From Nitrospirota bacterium (GTDB taxonomy: Bacteria > Nitrospirota > Nitrospiria > Nitrospirales > UBA8639), in assembly GCA_003233615.1 (NCBI GenBank), contig QIMB01000414.1, forward strand, positions 1 through 6,435: a stretch of 6,435 bases of DNA. The letters run 5' to 3'. The notes beneath the pieces were generated by a model that did not search any database, was not told the origin of the DNA, and saw only the letters and a list, made by a program, of their open reading frames with translations. Positions 1 through 6,053 of this stretch are shown one piece after another. Both the position numbers and the translations under genes were made by a program. Each line of letters opens with the position of its first letter. The first letter of the stretch is position 1.

Positions 1-67
1 CTAGGTGCGGCCCGCAAGCCATTCATGGCTGAGGACACGGCCTGTCTAATTTTCTTGATACGCGCCG

Positions 68-82
68 AGGGGCAACGCCCCT
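68..82. repeat. GC-rich hairpin AGGGGC-AAC-GCCCCT
   Basis: A perfect 6-bp stem (68-73 with 77-82) closes a 3-nt loop. It lies about 60 bases beyond the stop codon of the operon's last gene. No run of T follows on either strand, so it is not a classic intrinsic terminator, although it could stop or protect the 3' end of the operon transcript. Closely similar GC-rich hairpins occur on the other side of the operon (5913-5930 and 6028-6044), so it may belong to a dispersed host repeat family. The structure is directly visible; its role is inferred. Confidence 0.5.
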
Positions 83-86
83 AAGT

Positions 87-114
87 CTTCAAACAAGCGC
101 TGTTTAGTTGAAAG
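87..114 (-). terminator. possible stem-loop downstream of the operon
   Basis: Read on the minus strand, the outer arms CTTTCAA and TTGAAG pair, and inside them AAC pairs with GTT around a GCGC core. One side carries a 3-nt bulge (CTA). The structure begins about 30 bases after the stop codon of the DUF3883 gene, where a transcript end would be expected. There is no U-tract after it, so terminator function is only a possibility. The GC-rich hairpin at 68-82 follows directly in the direction of transcription, and the two together could form a compound 3' end. Confidence 0.25.
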
Positions 115-143
115 GAGCGCGTGTGAAATAGACCCTAATAATG

Positions 144-974
144 TCAAATTCCAAGTGGAATTGCGGCATTCGACCACTGACCTTTTTCGTTGTCTGAAGG
201 AATGTGAGGAGCCACTTGCTCAACTGTGCGCACATGTAGCTCAGGTTCCTCTTTTGCCATATCCCAAATATGGAATATATATGCTGCGCCAGCTTTCTTC
301 GCCTGTTTCCATTCATTGCGCGTTATGATGAAGCGAAGAGGAGAGGCAATTGTAGATTTTACCTCAATCATTATATTGACGAGACCGTGTTGTCCTTCAT
401 CAAAGGACAACACGTCATAGCCAGCATAATTGTTATCAAGTCCCGGCCATTCCGGCTGTTTATCGATATTTAACGAAGCAAGTCTCGTGCGTTCATGTTC
501 GATTGAAAGAAATTCAGCGATTCTCGCCTGCTCCATTTTTTCATTATCGGTAATTAAGCGGGCATGACCCACAACATCGTCCCACCACTTCACAATCTCA
601 AGTGAAGGTGGATCCCCCATTAAACCAGCCGCTTTGAAAACATCTTGGTCATCATTGTCTAGCGTAGAGACAAATTTCTTTCGACCAGAGCGCATAGCTT
701 TTGCCCACAATGGCTGGTGCTGGATTACAACGACTTTGATACAAGCTTGGTAAAATGCAGTTCCATTCATTGGGCAATTTGTTCCGACGAGCGTTCCTAG
801 ATACGTGCCAGCTTCAAGATCAAGGCTCAAACCGTCTGGATCAATCTTTTCGATGAGTTCGATTAATTCAGGTGTTGAGAGATTCCGTTGTGTGGCGGCA
901 TAAGAACGCAAGAGTTTCAAACCTTCGAAAGAAGATAGAGAAAACAAACGCTCAGTGGATATTGCGCCCGTCAT
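144..974 (-). CDS. DUF3883-domain protein, candidate PD-(D/E)xK nuclease
   Basis: A 276-residue protein, last gene of the operon. Its start ATG overlaps the helicase stop as ATGA, so translation is probably coupled, and only a weak GATGAGA precedes it. The C-terminal part from about residue 147 matches DUF3883: a helix with conserved acids (MEQARIAEFLSIEHER), then NNYAGYDVLSF with D187, then IEVKST (E204, K206), then FIITRNEW (215-222). The D...ExK spacing and the final ITRNEW helix fit the PD-(D/E)xK nuclease fold to which DUF3883 is usually assigned. The N-terminal 145 residues are not recognised; they look helical and contain WW at 140-141. No signal peptide or membrane segment is seen. 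DUF3883 is often found at or fused to helicases in defence loci. I infer a DNA-cleaving or DNA-sensing partner of the upstream SNF2 protein. The domain call is fairly sure; nuclease activity is not shown. Confidence 0.85.
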   Translation of the reverse strand: MTGAISTERLFSLSSFEGLKLLRSYAATQRNLSTPELIELIEKIDPDGLSLDLEAGTYLGTLVGTNCPMNGTAFYQACIKVVVIQHQPLWAKAMRSGRKKFVSTLDNDDQDVFKAAGLMGDPPSLEIVKWWDDVVGHARLITDNEKMEQARIAEFLSIEHERTRLASLNIDKQPEWPGLDNNYAGYDVLSFDEGQHGLVNIMIEVKSTIASPLRFIITRNEWKQAKKAGAAYIFHIWDMAKEEPELHVRTVEQVAPHIPSDNEKGQWSNAAIPLGI

Positions 975-2881
975 ATCTCATCCGAATTCTTATTGCTCGC
1001 CTTACCCTCCAGTTCGGAAATCAGGTCGATAATATCCTGAAGGCGAATATCGTAGTCAATTGGATCAATCGCTTCTTCTTCATCAAGGGCGAGTTCATGC
1101 AGGTCTGGATCATCCAGTAACAACTGCATATTTCTAATTTTCTCTGCAAGGCGTCGACTGACAGACATATCGACACTTCCGACTTCAGGAGGTGCTTTTG
1201 AGCGGTAAACGAAAATGTTCGTTTCCTGTTCTGGCGGAAGCCCTAATCTATGTATTCGGTCAATGGACTGAAGGTAGTGTGTAGATACGTAACTTCGATC
1301 TGCATATATTGCGTTATGGCATACTGTGTGTAGGCTAATCCCTTCGCCAGCGGCGGCAGGGTTTGCTACTAATACAAAACAGCTATCATCCTCGTGGAAA
1401 CGTTTTATTTTGCCTTCTCTGGAGTCGGGATCGCTCTCTGAACCTGAATGCACGCCACCATGGATAAAGACAGGATTGAGGTCGGCTAAAGACGATACAA
1501 AGCTGTGGATAGTGTCGGTGAATATCGTCCAGATGACACATTTTTCGCCCTGATCTGCGAGGGTCCTAGCATGCTCCGCAACTGCGGTCATTTTTGCGGA
1601 GTAGCCTTCGTCAAGAACTTGATCCGCGATGCCCGACTCTATTTTAAAGTCATCGTTTGCCATGGCGGTTAAGGCCAAGACAGGATTTACAGAAAGTTGG
1701 AGTAAACGCATTACAGATTTGCGGGCCTTAAGAAGTTGAGGCTCCCCCATGCCGGCGTTGATCTTTTTTGAGTAGTCACGCAAGAATTCATTTCGAACTA
1801 TGGAGTAGAGTGCGAGCTGACCCTTACCCATGGAAACATCAATAAAATTCCTGATAGGCTTTCGAAGCCCAAGCTCCTTTTTCGTAGTACGTACATAGAG
1901 GTTGCCCAGCACATCTCTTGGCGACTTACCTGTAATCACATCCAAACCCAACCCGTGTCCGGGCCAAAGAAAATCAAGCTGGGATTCAATGTCCGTTGCT
2001 GCTTGAGGCATTGGAGTGCCAGTGAGAATGTCGCGACGAATCGGGAGCGTTGCAGTATTGAGCAGAAAAGCACCTCTTTGTGATTGCCATCCCGCTTTCA
2101 TTCGATGCGATTCATCAAGAACCAAATGCGTTGGCGTCGTGGCGAAATGAGAGGCCAATACGGACTGCTGCCGGATCATCAGATCGTAAGAAATAATAAA
2201 TCTGGTAGCACCAGAGTTGAGAGCAGCTTGTGTATCCTCTTCACGTCCGTCTAGGACTGTGAATGGCTCGTTCCCATTATTTGGTGCATCATCATTCATG
2301 CAGTCGGCCACAATATCTTTCCATGCTTGGTTTGCAGCTTTTGGAGCCACGACTAAAAAGTGCTGGCCGGGTTTTCGTGTAAGCGTGTGTAATGCAAAAG
2401 TTACAGTGGTTTTTCCCGCACCGGGCACAGAAAAATTCGCCCCATTGGAGAGAGAAAGAAGATGACTAAGATCTCGAAGTTGAAATGGTTTGAGCGTGCG
2501 CTTAGTAAATCCCAATTCGATAAGTTTGGGCTGGAGGCCTTCTTGAGGAACACTTTCAGTAATATCCTTGCGCTGCAATCGCGCAGTTTTAACCTGCGCA
2601 ACAAATTCCCTGAGCCTCTCAGCGGCTGGTTCTTCTGGCTTGAAACGAAAATTTAGAGATTTCTGATTGCTGCGACTGCCTAATTCACGGACAATACTAA
2701 GTGTGTCTGGCCACGATAGCTTGATCGTTCCGTCTGATATCTTGTAATCAAATTGCTTCGATCTGATTGCAAGCTTTAGCCTCGCCCAAATTGGTGAGTC
2801 AGTCTCGGCCTGAGATACTGAAAAGCTGCCAGAATGGTCCGGATAGAAATGTATTGAAACGAAGGTAGGCGCGTCATTCAT
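971..2881 (-). CDS. SNF2-family DEAD/DEAH-like helicase or DNA translocase
   Basis: A 636-residue protein with both RecA-like domains of a superfamily 2, SNF2-type ATPase. Visible motifs are: LKPFQLRDL (Q-like motif, about 130-138), SVPGAGKTT (Walker A, 151-159), VVAPKAANQAWK (motif Ia), LVLDESHRMK (motif II, DESH 256-259), LTGTPMPQ (motif III, 286-293), VIWTIF (about 449-454), ANPAAAGEGISL (motif V, 506-517) and QSIDRIHRLG (motif VI with both arginines, 548-557). All catalytic positions look intact, so it should hydrolyse ATP and move on double-stranded DNA. The N-terminal 120 residues and the acidic C-terminal tail (about 590-636) lie outside the motor and may bind partners. The start is fixed by TAAGGAGG four bases upstream, which contains the stop codon of the ParB-like gene. 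The end overlaps the DUF3883 gene by 4 nt. SNF2 proteins are motor subunits in DISARM (DrmD) and Dpd (DpdE) defence. Here the protein probably links target recognition to interference, which is inference. Confidence 0.93.
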   Translation of the reverse strand: MNDAPTFVSIHFYPDHSGSFSVSQAETDSPIWARLKLAIRSKQFDYKISDGTIKLSWPDTLSIVRELGSRSNQKSLNFRFKPEEPAAERLREFVAQVKTARLQRKDITESVPQEGLQPKLIELGFTKRTLKPFQLRDLSHLLSLSNGANFSVPGAGKTTVTFALHTLTRKPGQHFLVVAPKAANQAWKDIVADCMNDDAPNNGNEPFTVLDGREEDTQAALNSGATRFIISYDLMIRQQSVLASHFATTPTHLVLDESHRMKAGWQSQRGAFLLNTATLPIRRDILTGTPMPQAATDIESQLDFLWPGHGLGLDVITGKSPRDVLGNLYVRTTKKELGLRKPIRNFIDVSMGKGQLALYSIVRNEFLRDYSKKINAGMGEPQLLKARKSVMRLLQLSVNPVLALTAMANDDFKIESGIADQVLDEGYSAKMTAVAEHARTLADQGEKCVIWTIFTDTIHSFVSSLADLNPVFIHGGVHSGSESDPDSREGKIKRFHEDDSCFVLVANPAAAGEGISLHTVCHNAIYADRSYVSTHYLQSIDRIHRLGLPPEQETNIFVYRSKAPPEVGSVDMSVSRRLAEKIRNMQLLLDDPDLHELALDEEEAIDPIDYDIRLQDIIDLISELEGKASNKNSDEI

Positions 2882-2885
2882 AGTG

Positions 2886-2892
2886 CCTCCTT
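2886..2892 (-). promoter_or_regulatory. ribosome binding site of the helicase, overlapping the upstream stop codon
   Basis: AAGGAGG on the minus strand sits four bases before the helicase ATG (2881). The preceding T at 2893 makes TAA, the stop codon of the ParB-like gene. Ribosomes ending one gene are therefore placed on the start signal of the next. It is the strongest Shine-Dalgarno sequence in the operon and suggests that high helicase output is wanted. Confidence 0.8.
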
Positions 2893-4225
2893 AATTGCTT
2901 TTTTTGTTATCTTCAGAAGCAGTAATTCGTAATTCAATTCTCTCTTCTATCTTCGTTAGTCCATTCCTAATGGCAGATATCTGTTTTTTCATTGCTGGAA
3001 GTGTACTCTCTCCAGCCATTGAAACGTCAATGCCTGTAATTTTGGCATTTGCTTGGGAAAGAGTTTTTAAAGCTGCTTTTTCAGACTTAAAGCCCTTGTC
3101 TCTTTCTATTGCGGTTTCGCAGACGTCTATGAGCACCTGAACTGCATCATCTTTTGTTTCATCATTTTGAAGCGCATCAATGATTGGTTGATAGTTGACT
3201 CCACCTTCATCAACTTCGATCTCGATTGAGAAGTCATCGTCTGCATATTCGCCCAGATCATCTTCCACACCATCGATATCCAATTCCTCAGCTAGCAACT
3301 CAAGAACTTGTGGAGCCAGTTTCCCAAATGCGATATTCAACGAGTAAAGACGGCCAGTCACTTTGTCACGGTTTTCGAAAAGTGACCACGCTATCGCGCG
3401 ACTAGCATTTTGAAGTTCAATGCTTTTTTTCGCTATCTGCTTAGGAATATCTGCAAAAATCTGCTCGCCATCACCGCTAATTAACTCGTACTGGCCCGGC
3501 TTCTTTGCCCATTCACCCAAGTACAAATCGGCTTCATCCAAAGCCTGCAAGACATTTTCAATATCGGCTTTACTTCGCCGCAATCGGTCTGCAACTTCTT
3601 TGGCGGTCCGCCCTTTTCCGACCTGACGACGAATAAGCTGTGCGTCGCCAATCCAATCGTAATCAAGCTTGGTCTGCGGACGAGCTTGGAGATCGGCTTC
3701 AATATCATCTATCTCGTCAGGTGTTGTATCGGATGGTAGCACTGCGCACTCTATATGGCTGAAGCGTTCGTCCACCGACCCATCGTTACCTCGATAGAGT
3801 TCTCGCATCGCACACAAACGCCTGTTCCCATTCACAACGACGCCTGTACTTGAAATTAATATAGCTTCGCGCTGTCCGTCTTTTTTAAGAACATCGATGA
3901 TTGGTATGACTGAAGTCGTGCCTCGCTTTGCAAGTTTGGTTAGTATTTCGTGCTGCGCTTGCTGGACTGATGATTTCTCTCTGCCCTTGGAGAAATAATC
4001 TTTCTCAAAACCATGAACCGCCATTTCACTTTGTTGTGCGCTAAATGTCCGACAGTTCTCCATGCGATAGATGGGAACATTTATGCCGAGTTTTATAACT
4101 TTTGGTGTGTATTTATCGCCGCGAAAATCATAAATAGGTTCGCCTTCCTCAGTCGAATTCTCCAAGCGTTTAGCAATCAATGTTTCGCGTTCTGAGCGCG
4201 GCACGATTTCAATTTCAAATGCCAT
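2891..4225 (-). CDS. ParB-like (ParB/Srx fold) DNA-binding protein
   Basis: A 444-residue protein, third gene of the operon. Residues about 40-165 look like a ParB/sulfiredoxin-type N-terminal domain: KVIKLGINVPIYRM, then GVVVNGNRRLCAMREL (128-143). NGNRR takes the place of the GERR or DGQHR box that binds nucleotide in ParB CTPases and DndB/DpdB-type relatives. Residues about 205-235 (GRTAKEVADRLRRSKADIEN and following) resemble the KorB/ParB helix-turn-helix. A very acidic stretch follows at about 293-342, then a helical, coiled-coil-like C-terminus ending lysine-rich. There is no ParA partner nearby, so chromosome partition is unlikely. The start is supported by GGAGGAG three bases upstream of the ATG. 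The gene begins 12 nt after the endonuclease-like gene and ends 9 nt before the helicase. It could be a sequence-specific clamp, a regulator or a nuclease. The family call is fairly sure and the function unknown. Confidence 0.82.
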   Translation of the reverse strand: MAFEIEIVPRSERETLIAKRLENSTEEGEPIYDFRGDKYTPKVIKLGINVPIYRMENCRTFSAQQSEMAVHGFEKDYFSKGREKSSVQQAQHEILTKLAKRGTTSVIPIIDVLKKDGQREAILISSTGVVVNGNRRLCAMRELYRGNDGSVDERFSHIECAVLPSDTTPDEIDDIEADLQARPQTKLDYDWIGDAQLIRRQVGKGRTAKEVADRLRRSKADIENVLQALDEADLYLGEWAKKPGQYELISGDGEQIFADIPKQIAKKSIELQNASRAIAWSLFENRDKVTGRLYSLNIAFGKLAPQVLELLAEELDIDGVEDDLGEYADDDFSIEIEVDEGGVNYQPIIDALQNDETKDDAVQVLIDVCETAIERDKGFKSEKAALKTLSQANAKITGIDVSMAGESTLPAMKKQISAIRNGLTKIEERIELRITASEDNKKSN

Positions 4226-4237
4226 ATCTCCTCCGGT

Positions 4238-4702
4238 TTATTCGAATGCAACCACAAGAATTGGAACCGTAATAACGCGGTCAAACAATCCGAGTTCGCG
4301 GATGACCCGCTGAGCGTAGGCAATGTTGTCGCCAATTGCCTTGGCCGCATCTTGCGATGGCAAAGCAATCGCAGCAGCCTCGATTCTTCCGCTCTGAAAA
4401 AGATACTGTAACTTCAACAAATCATATGGGGCTCTACTCATATTTCCTGTTTGTAGTTGAAAAGCGAGGTCGTCTTTTTCCGCGAACACTTTTAGACCGA
4501 GACCCTGGTCCAAATTAACTTGTAGAGCCCAACCCTCATTTAGAAATTCCGACTCCACATGGGCCCTGACCGCAGCGGTACAGCGCGGTTCAATTTTTAT
4601 GGCAGGTGCCTCAAATACATCCGTAAGCCAATCTTTGAGTTCACGGCGTTCCCATACGGATCCGGCGCTATGATGATCGTCGTAAGTGAAAGCAAGTTTC
4701 AT
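4238..4702 (-). CDS. BglII/BamHI-like restriction endonuclease fold protein, active site apparently altered
   Basis: A 154-residue protein. The ATG at 4702 overlaps the methyltransferase stop (TGATG), and AAAGGAA lies a few bases upstream; a TTG one codon earlier is a less likely start. Residues 79-154 resemble the C-terminal half of the BglII-type endonuclease fold: beta strand LAFQLQTGN (79-87), a helix (about 91-105), strand AAAIALP (109-115), helix IAYAQRVIRELGLFDR, and strand VITVPILVVAF. From memory, BglII uses Asp84, Glu93 and Gln95, in a D-(8)-E-x-Q arrangement with the strand VEVQFSN. Here the strand is FQLQTGN: the glutamine at 84 is kept, but the glutamate position is Q82 and the aspartate position appears to be F73 or V72. 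Position directly after a methyltransferase supports a restriction role. The substitutions suggest either an unusual metal site or a binding-only subunit. The fold assignment rests on pattern matching by eye. At 154 residues it is shorter than BglII (about 220). Confidence 0.72.
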   Translation of the reverse strand: MKLAFTYDDHHSAGSVWERRELKDWLTDVFEAPAIKIEPRCTAAVRAHVESEFLNEGWALQVNLDQGLGLKVFAEKDDLAFQLQTGNMSRAPYDLLKLQYLFQSGRIEAAAIALPSQDAAKAIGDNIAYAQRVIRELGLFDRVITVPILVVAFE

Positions 4703-5598
4703 CAAGTTCCTTTCGCATTTGGATCATAAACTGGCTTGTTCATGGGACGAGTTCTCAAAATCCCGGCCCTAAACGCGTGAATACGCTCCCAAGCAATGTC
4801 GATATAGCCTTGATCCAGATCACAGCCATAAGCGCTTCTATCATGCTTCAATGCCGCAATTGCTGATGAACCGACGCCCAAATAAGGGTCTAGTACGCTA
4901 TCACCTTCGTTTGTTAGGGATAAAACGAGCCGCTCCACTAGTCCGATTGGAAATTGACATGGATGATCAGTCTTCTCGACGTGGTTGGATTTAACGTTGG
5001 GGATATCCCAGACATCCATTGGATTCTTACCGAGAGGATTACTGGATATTTTACCTTTGTTAGGGCCCTTGAAGTGTTTTTTATTTGGGTATTTCGATGG
5101 AACACGAACTGGATCAAGATTGAAAGTATAGTCTTCGGTCTTCGTGAACCATAATATAGTTTCGTGTCGACCGGAGAAACGCTTTTGGCAGTGCAGGCCA
5201 TGACCAAACGTCCAAACTATTCTATTTCGCAATTGAAGTCCGTGATTTTTGAAAATTGGGTACAGAATAATATCTAGCGGAAACACTTCACCATTATCCA
5301 CATGATTTCCAACTTGCCAACAAACGGATCCCGTAGGACTTAATACACGCACAGCTTCGGCGATACATGCAGCTTGCTCTTCAATATAGATGTCTTTTGA
5401 TTTCTTTTTTTCGTACTCTTTCCCAATGTTATATGGTGGGGAAGTAACAATAAGCTCCATAGACTCGTCATCGAGTCGCCGCATGAATTTCAAATTGTCT
5501 TCGCATGTGATTTTTGTTCCGGCATCTCGATGTAAACGCTTCACATTAGCCTTTGATGGTCGCTCTTTATTTATTTTCTTGGTTCGCGTAGCTCCCAT
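4702..5598 (-). CDS. site-specific DNA methyltransferase, beta class (N4-cytosine or N6-adenine)
   Basis: A 298-residue protein, first gene of the operon. Motif IV TSPPYNIG (52-59) precedes the S-adenosylmethionine-binding motif I DPYLGVGSSAIAA (237-249). This order, with the target recognition region between them (about 120-210), defines the beta class. SPPY is more typical of N4-cytosine than of N6-adenine enzymes (usually DPPY), and M.BglII, the partner of the enzyme resembled by the next gene, is an N4-cytosine enzyme. HPCQFPIGLVERLV (212-225) just before motif I is typical of the family. The lysine- and arginine-rich N-terminus probably helps DNA contact. I place the start at 5598 because GGAG lies six bases upstream. 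An in-frame ATG at 5649 adds 17 residues but has GGGG only one base away. It should protect host DNA from the system. An inverted repeat over its leader may allow autoregulation. The target sequence cannot be read from the protein. Confidence 0.92.
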   Translation of the reverse strand: MGATRTKKINKERPSKANVKRLHRDAGTKITCEDNLKFMRRLDDESMELIVTSPPYNIGKEYEKKKSKDIYIEEQAACIAEAVRVLSPTGSVCWQVGNHVDNGEVFPLDIILYPIFKNHGLQLRNRIVWTFGHGLHCQKRFSGRHETILWFTKTEDYTFNLDPVRVPSKYPNKKHFKGPNKGKISSNPLGKNPMDVWDIPNVKSNHVEKTDHPCQFPIGLVERLVLSLTNEGDSVLDPYLGVGSSAIAALKHDRSAYGCDLDQGYIDIAWERIHAFRAGILRTRPMNKPVYDPNAKGT

Positions 5599-5604
5599 TA
5601 TCAA

Positions 5605-5608
5605 CTCC
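5605..5608 (-). promoter_or_regulatory. ribosome binding site that decides the methyltransferase start
   Basis: GGAG on the minus strand lies six bases before the ATG at 5598 (in the context CCCGGAGTTGATAATG). This spacing is much better than that of the longer in-frame start at 5649. The site directly abuts one arm of the inverted repeat at 5609-5644, so folding of that repeat could affect access to it. Confidence 0.65.
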
Positions 5609-5644
5609 GGGTGTGTAATCTGTGTTCTCGAATCGTTCACACCC
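5609..5644. promoter_or_regulatory. 7-bp inverted repeat in the methyltransferase leader (possible operator or RNA stem)
   Basis: GGGTGTG (5609-5615) and CACACCC (5638-5644) are perfect inverted arms separated by 22 bases. A smaller near-symmetry in the middle, CGAATCG in the spacer, adds to the structure. The repeat touches the ribosome binding site of the methyltransferase on one side and extends over the likely transcript start region on the other. It could be an operator bound by the methyltransferase or the ParB-like protein, or a leader hairpin controlling the first gene of the operon. The arms are certain; the role is inferred. Confidence 0.45.
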
Positions 5645-5690
5645 ATCATGCCCCGTATTGAACGTCAAGTGAAGGTAAAATACCAAACGT
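5640..5690 (-). promoter_or_regulatory. likely promoter region of the five-gene operon (no clean consensus)
   Basis: The operon must be transcribed from upstream of 5598, and this stretch is the best candidate by position. On the minus strand it holds TTGACG (5668-5663), a good -35 element, but no convincing -10 box lies 16-18 bases further on. A second poor pair is TTGGTA (5686-5681) with TCAATA after a 19-base spacer. GGTA-TTT-TACC (5674-5684) is a short palindrome that could be an operator half. I do not see a strong sigma70 promoter, so regulation by an activator or an alternative sigma factor is possible. Confidence 0.22.
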
Positions 5691-5772
5691 GTAAGATAAT
5701 CATGGGGGTAGCAAAAACGCTCCCTTGAATGGCGATCAAACGGGCAAGTGTTTGGACATGGTTCGGTGCAGG

Positions 5773-5790
5773 TGGAGAGGTCATTCTCCA
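5773..5790. repeat. hairpin TGGAGA-GGTCAT-TCTCCA
   Basis: A perfect 6-bp stem with a 6-nt loop lies upstream of the operon on the minus strand. It is not part of a tRNA: no acceptor stem or T-arm can be matched around it. It may be one element of a structured RNA or simply a chance palindrome. Confidence 0.3.
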
Positions 5791-5807
5791 AGTCCTGCTC
5801 GCGGGTT

Positions 5808-5833
5808 CCAAGGGGGGGCGATGCACCCTTTGG
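5808..5833. repeat. GC-rich hairpin with CCAAGGG / CCCTTTGG arms
   Basis: The 7-base arm at 5808-5814 pairs with 5826-5833 with one bulged base, around a G-rich loop containing GGCGATGCA. The second half (CACCCTTTGG) closely resembles the end of the hairpin at 6028-6044 (GCCCCTTTGG). The two therefore look like copies of one repeat family about 220 bases apart in the same orientation. Confidence 0.4.
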
Positions 5834-5912
5834 TCTGGTTCAGCGGTGAAACGCAGACGCGCATCCAATCCGCGCAGGGTTGGCCTCAATGGAATTGTCT
5901 GGGAGGTGTTGG

Positions 5913-5930
5913 AGGGGCAGGAACGCCCTT
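5913..5930. repeat. GC-rich hairpin AGGGGC-AGGAAC-GCCCTT
   Basis: A 6-bp stem (one G-T pair) closes a 6-nt loop. The sequence AGGGGCA..AACGCCC is nearly that of the hairpin at 68-82 on the far side of the operon, apart from three extra loop bases. The same element therefore occurs on both sides of the cassette. No T-tract makes it an intrinsic terminator. Confidence 0.45.
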
Positions 5931-6027
5931 CCGACGAGTGATTAATCGGCGATACGATTTACTGCCAGCGGAACAGCCCTGAATGAAATGGTTGGGTCTG
6001 AAGCTGGCACTACTGGGGTATCCAACA

Positions 6028-6044
6028 GGGGGCGTAGCGCCCCT
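6028..6044. repeat. GC-rich hairpin GGGGCG-TAG-CGCCCC
   Basis: A 6-bp perfect stem (6029-6034 with 6038-6043), extended by a G-T pair, has a 3-nt loop. It is followed on the plus strand by TTTGG, too short a T-run for a strong terminator. It shares its shape and GGGGC/GCCCC core with the hairpins at 68-82 and 5913-5930. Confidence 0.45.
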
Positions 6045-6053
6045 TTGGCAAGG

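Noticed and set aside
17..30. Palindrome AGCCAT-TC-ATGGCT
   Set aside because: A short perfect palindrome with a 2-base centre, with no gene start or partner copy nearby; likely chance.
1..84. Plus-strand frame open at the left edge, ending TAA at 82-84 (…LIRAEGQRP)
   Set aside because: Only 27 codons are visible, they match nothing I recognise, and the end lies inside the hairpin at 68-82. It could be the tail of a neighbouring gene but cannot be supported.
5648..5728. Small plus-strand frame (26 codons, MPRIERQVKVKYQ...) divergent from the methyltransferase, considered as a controller peptide
   Set aside because: It has no helix-turn-helix and no ribosome binding site, and is far shorter than the usual C-proteins of restriction systems.
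5390..5728. Plus-strand open frame of 112 codons opposite the methyltransferase start
   Set aside because: It is antisense to a clearly real gene with conserved motifs, and its hydrophobic, serine-rich peptide is typical of a shadow frame.
5760..5815. Possible tRNA remnant (GCGGGTTCC resembling a T-arm start)
   Set aside because: The T-arm does not close, no acceptor stem or anticodon arm pairs, and no repeated att sequence was found on the other side of the operon.
5729..5941. Plus-strand open frame of 70 codons beginning MAIKRASVW
   Set aside because: There is no ribosome binding site before the ATG, no recognisable domain, and it runs through the GC-rich hairpins. Two other frames in the same stretch are equally open, as expected in GC-rich non-coding DNA.
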